A stretch of DNA of 64,000 nucleotides from assembly GCF_900312745.1 (NCBI RefSeq), contig NZ_OMPD01000014.1:2914001-2978000 (forward strand), written 5' to 3'. A model generated the notes under the pieces. It was not told the origin of the DNA and did no database searches. It saw only the letters and a list, made by a program, of their open reading frames with translations. Both the position numbers and the translations under genes were made by a program. Source of the stretch: Aquimarina sp. AU58 (GTDB lineage: Bacteria; Bacteroidota; Bacteroidia; Flavobacteriales; Flavobacteriaceae). Below are positions 62,201 to 64,000 of the stretch, one piece after another (the first letter of the stretch is position 1; every line of letters begins with the position of its first letter).

Positions 62201-62843
62201 TAAATCTGCTAATACTAGATATTTTACCGGTCGTTCTTATGCTACCGATCCAGAACCTCCTTTATACATTGGAGAAGGACAATCTTATTTGCTTTATGGA
62301 AAAAGCTATGTGTCCCTGTTAGCACTTAGAGATTTGATAGGAGAACAGAATATGAACGAAGCTCTTAGAAAATTGGCAATCAAATATAAAGATGAAAAGG
62401 AATCTAAAATTACATCAACAGAATTATTAAACGAGTTTTATTCGGTTACCCCAGAGAAGTACCATATTTTGATAGATGATTGGTTTAAACGTATTATTAC
62501 ATATGATTTACAAATTGAAAATGCAAAGGTTACTGTACTCGACACCGGTAAATACGAAGTTACTATAGACATTTCGGCAAAACGTTTTGAAACCAAAGAA
62601 AATGGAGAAGCGATAGCAATTTCAATAGATGAACCTATTCAAATTGGGATGTTTTCAAAAGACCCAAGTACGATAGATCATCAAGATGCTATACTATATT
62701 TAAAGCCTCATCAGATCAATACAGATCAAATGCAGATTAAACTTATTGTAGATGAGATTCCACAATATATCTCAATTGATCCTTTTGGTACCCGTTTGGA
62801 TGCAAATACTATTGATAATACTAAGAAACCCATAGGTATTTAA
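59268..62843 (+). CDS. ABC permease fused to an M1-family metallopeptidase
   Basis: 1191 residues. Residues about 1-590 are a two-part ABC-2 permease with about twelve membrane helices (ISYNIAILSLGCMFAIMFFAISGML, FLSRFLGVFVFSLLVFSMTLVGF, and a second set from about 320). Residues about 600-1190 lie outside the membrane and contain an M1 gluzincin domain: zinc motif TIHEVAHQWWGHML (His930, Glu931, His934) and third ligand Glu954 in LITEGLTKYTEAVIM. The gap between the HExxH and the Glu is 19 residues, one more than in classical M1 enzymes, as I recall for this ABC-fused group. The layout, transporter plus peptidase, suggests peptide export with trimming or peptide sensing. Substrate unknown. 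Confidence 0.93.
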   Translation: MISSLLRFEASYQLKQKAFIGFIIIFLLFGFMLGSQGSSLAKVNFNSGYQISYNIAILSLGCMFAIMFFAISGMLRDKQYRMEAIIYSTPIKKPHFFLSRFLGVFVFSLLVFSMTLVGFALGTFMPNLDPERLGSFQVTHYLWTWLLIVLPNVFICTAFVFSVSAFSKNNIATYISAILIYALYWICSIFFNSPLLANATPASPENLIIAALADPFGLSAFFEQTQYWTPFEKNTRLLSLSGNFLWNRVLWISISLLVLKITYTYFSFKKLKQKSKRVAIIEEKEIVKKAYYPITTITTTVRTHIASFKSLLRIELINVFKSLPFIAIILIWIVIVVTEIYTRVNQGGAYNDSLYPTTDLLIWLIKDPLPFLGLLLIVFYSGELVWRERSLQFDGIIDATPASNMVFFLSKAITLILLPVILITISILIAIGIQITKGYYIFEIWQYFSMFYYLGMSFLFYILLALFIQSLSPNKYAGMAITGLIIIFFGSSLASFIGIEHSLLRIGSLPATKYTNMTGYGDYTKPFHYYAVYWTALGLVLTVLSFKLWQRGTIHKFVFRLKQLRYHWKKWELATLVFFGILFMASGATIYYNKNVVNEYVTVSDNLDFRETYEKKYKKYDVPRQLIPVAMKTKMDIYPDKNFYTIKADYILENRGEKILREIFISERVPVTNMSIENAILEKHDSVYNIRIFKFEEPLAPGEQIKYTYELTYQKKGFETSTILVNNGSFIQHSNFEPILGYTTSFEITDSFEREKRGLPKQIEDENNASHFSAVDVSHVKLPYETVVSTQKDQTAIATGELIKTWEENDRNFYHYKSSHDIIPFLAYYSGAYKIEKENYKGVEIEQYYHPGHEYNINTISESTKQTLDYCQKHFTDYKFDHIRIAEIPGHWRFGGQAQPGTIAMVENRLYLTDNRNTDNFDLVAKRTIHEVAHQWWGHMLTPKNVDGGGLITEGLTKYTEAVIMEKYYGKKAIWQLSKSANTRYFTGRSYATDPEPPLYIGEGQSYLLYGKSYVSLLALRDLIGEQNMNEALRKLAIKYKDEKESKITSTELLNEFYSVTPEKYHILIDDWFKRIITYDLQIENAKVTVLDTGKYEVTIDISAKRFETKENGEAIAISIDEPIQIGMFSKDPSTIDHQDAILYLKPHQINTDQMQIKLIVDEIPQYISIDPFGTRLDANTIDNTKKPIGI

Positions 62844-62926
62844 ATGATTAATTTATGATATGGCGAAAAATAATGGGAGTGTAAAAAAAGAATTCATAAC
62901 TTTCAAAATTCTATTATACTGAATTT

Positions 62927-63496
62927 ATGAAAAAAATACACTTCCTTATTTTTTTGTTAGGTTGTTTTACAGCATCTTTCTCTCAGGATGTAAATGAAAC
63001 TCATCAATTTTGGAACTCATTACAGAATTTATGCGGAAAATCATTTGAAGGTACTCTGGAACTACCCGTAAAAGATGAGCAATTTGGTGGCAAACGATTA
63101 GTGATGCATGTACGTTATTGTAGTGATACCGTTATAAAAATACCTTTTTTTGTTGGGGATGATAAATCCAGAACCTGGGTATTAACGTATAAAAATGATC
63201 GTATTACTTTAAAACATGATCATAGGCATGAAGATGGCTCTGAGGATAAAATTACTCAATATGGTGGTAGTACGACAAATCTAGGGCAAAAAGGGATACA
63301 AGTATTTCCTGCAGATGAGGAAACCAAAAAAATGATTCCCGCAGCCTCTACTAATGTTTGGTGGATTACGGTTGATGATACAACTTTTACCTATAACTTA
63401 AGACGTTTAGGGACTCCACGCGTTTTTAAAGTTGTAATGGATATCACAAAATCGGTAGAAAATCCTGATGCTCCCTGGGGTTGGTTAAAGGATTAA
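62927..63496 (+). CDS. Exported protein of unknown function
   Basis: 189 residues. Signal MKKIHFLIFLLGCFTASFSQ. The mature part WNSLQNLCGKSFEGTLELPVKDEQFGGKRLVMHVRYCSDTVIKIPFFVGDDKSRTWVLTYKNDRITLKHDHRHEDGSEDKITQYGG...SAPWGWLKD-like end has a single beta-sandwich pattern with two Cys (35 and 64). Homologues of this type are common in bacteria as secreted hypothetical proteins; I know no function. Monocistronic. Confidence 0.75.
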   Translation: MKKIHFLIFLLGCFTASFSQDVNETHQFWNSLQNLCGKSFEGTLELPVKDEQFGGKRLVMHVRYCSDTVIKIPFFVGDDKSRTWVLTYKNDRITLKHDHRHEDGSEDKITQYGGSTTNLGQKGIQVFPADEETKKMIPAASTNVWWITVDDTTFTYNLRRLGTPRVFKVVMDITKSVENPDAPWGWLKD

Positions 63497-63523
63497 TACA
63501 TCCTCAATTATAGTATTGTATTT

Positions 63524-63934
63524 ATGTTGGATAATATAGATCATAAAATTATCAATAGACTTAAAGATAATTCGAGAGCGTCTTACGTTGAAATAGGTCG
63601 ACAAATAGGACTTTCTCCATCCTCGGTTAGAGAGCGTATCCAAAAATTAGAGGATCTTGGAATTATAAAAGGGTATAGGGTTGAATTGGATAATAAAAAA
63701 CTAGGTTTTGGTATTGAAGTTCTTATTATGCTCAAATTATTTAGTGGAAACCTGAATGTGTTTTGTAGTGAATTAGATAAATTTCCAGAAATTGTTGAAG
63801 CACACCGTGTTACAGGGGCACACAATATTTCTATGAAAGTGAAATTAATTGATCAATTACACTTACAACAGTTTATTGATAAACTACTACGATATGGTGA
63901 TCCTACAACGTATTTAATTTTATCTGATATTTAA
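63524..63934 (+). CDS. Lrp/AsnC-family transcriptional regulator
   Basis: 136 residues. Winged HTH LDNIDHKIINRLKDNSRASYVEIGRQIGLSPSSVRERIQKLEDLGIIKGYRVELD (about 1-58), then a RAM-type ligand domain (FGIEVLIMLKLFSGNLNVFCSELDKFPEIVEAHRVTGAHNISMKVKLIDQLHLQQFIDKLLRYGDPTTYLILSD). Length is slightly short for the family. Typical Lrp proteins sense amino acids; no target is evident here. Its last bases overlap the end of a minus-strand gene that leaves the window. Confidence 0.92.
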   Translation: MLDNIDHKIINRLKDNSRASYVEIGRQIGLSPSSVRERIQKLEDLGIIKGYRVELDNKKLGFGIEVLIMLKLFSGNLNVFCSELDKFPEIVEAHRVTGAHNISMKVKLIDQLHLQQFIDKLLRYGDPTTYLILSDI

Positions 63935-64000
63935 CTCATTTCACCTTCACCAACAGGTTCATTAGCAGTAGAAATCCTAGAATTATTGAATCCGTTATCA
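63931..64000 (-). CDS. C-terminal end of a minus-strand gene (partial)
   Basis: Read on the minus strand, bases 64000 to 63931 are open and end with ...STANEPVGEGEMS and a TAA at 63933-63931. The stop overlaps that of the Lrp gene, as for convergent genes. Only 22 residues are seen, hydrophilic and Gly/Glu-rich; the product cannot be named. It might also be chance, as the plus frame is open over the same bases. Confidence 0.4.
   Translation of the reverse strand, partial: DNGFNNSRISTANEPVGEGEMS

Noticed and set aside
1-64000. tRNA, rRNA and CRISPR arrays
   Set aside because: I looked for tRNA-like GGTTCRANYCC arms, rRNA-like GC-rich blocks and regularly spaced repeats and saw none; a dedicated scan (tRNAscan, CRISPR finder) would settle it.

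Overview
The window is about 64 kb of AT-rich bacterial chromosome. It looks like a member of the Flavobacteriaceae (Bacteroidota), possibly near Aquimarina, but the genus is not settled by the sequence. The evidence is: almost no Shine-Dalgarno motifs; several promoters of the Bacteroidota type (TTTG, about 19 bases, TAnnTTTG); lipoprotein signals followed by SNDDD; a type IX secretion C-terminal domain; many small outer-membrane beta-barrels; and LytS/LytTR two-component pairs. I saw no rRNA, tRNA, CRISPR array, insertion sequence or prophage. Most of it reads as ordinary chromosome with short operons and clear hairpin terminators.

Layout. 1-4350: thrA-thrB-thrC operon on the minus strand, preceded by an unlisted 37-residue Thr/Ile-rich leader peptide. 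4580-14110: housekeeping and envelope genes (NAD(P)HX repair, lipoproteins, xerD, beta-barrels, aroQ, lpd, two msrB genes, a hydrolase). 14360-19200: a DEAD/DEAH helicase, a medium-chain oxidoreductase and a cupin-SDR-PhzF operon with its ArsR regulator; the regulator and the operon carry nearly identical palindromic operators. 19240-20000: a long non-coding stretch with two related hairpins, then an orphan Cys-rich peptide with a Bacteroidota double-glycine-type leader. 20014-31120: M28 peptidase, rRNA methyltransferase, OmpA lipoprotein, M23/LysM peptidase, a degenerate hybrid kinase, an ECF sigma factor pair and an astacin lipoprotein with two chitin-binding-like modules. 31448-39315: an ArsR-SRPBCC pair with tandem operators, sterol desaturase family protein, cupin, methyltransferase, serine hydrolase, AraC regulator, DUF779 and aldehyde dehydrogenase. 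39586-41456: a two-gene operon of a duplicated Cys-motif protein and a multinuclear iron oxidase (MNIO/DUF692) fused to a DUF2063-like partner domain. 41675-44908: T9SS-exported M14 carboxypeptidase. 45004-49470 and 56328-62843: two mirrored modules, each a LytS/LytTR pair divergent from an ABC transporter; in the second the permease is fused to an M1 peptidase. 49476-54094: a secreted-protein operon divergent from an AraC regulator with a shared 17-bp element, then an S41 peptidase. 54278-56261: a small XRE regulator with a textbook operator/promoter, a VTT membrane protein and a methyltransferase. 62927-64000: a secreted protein, an Lrp regulator and the tail of a minus-strand gene.

The best candidate for a new system is the 39586-41456 operon: a small protein with two copies of a GCxxC-x-SGxD motif directly upstream of an MNIO enzyme. 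This is the arrangement expected for a modified-peptide substrate and its maturase. Second are the orphan RiPP-like peptide at 19752 and the transcription-attenuation leader of the threonine operon.
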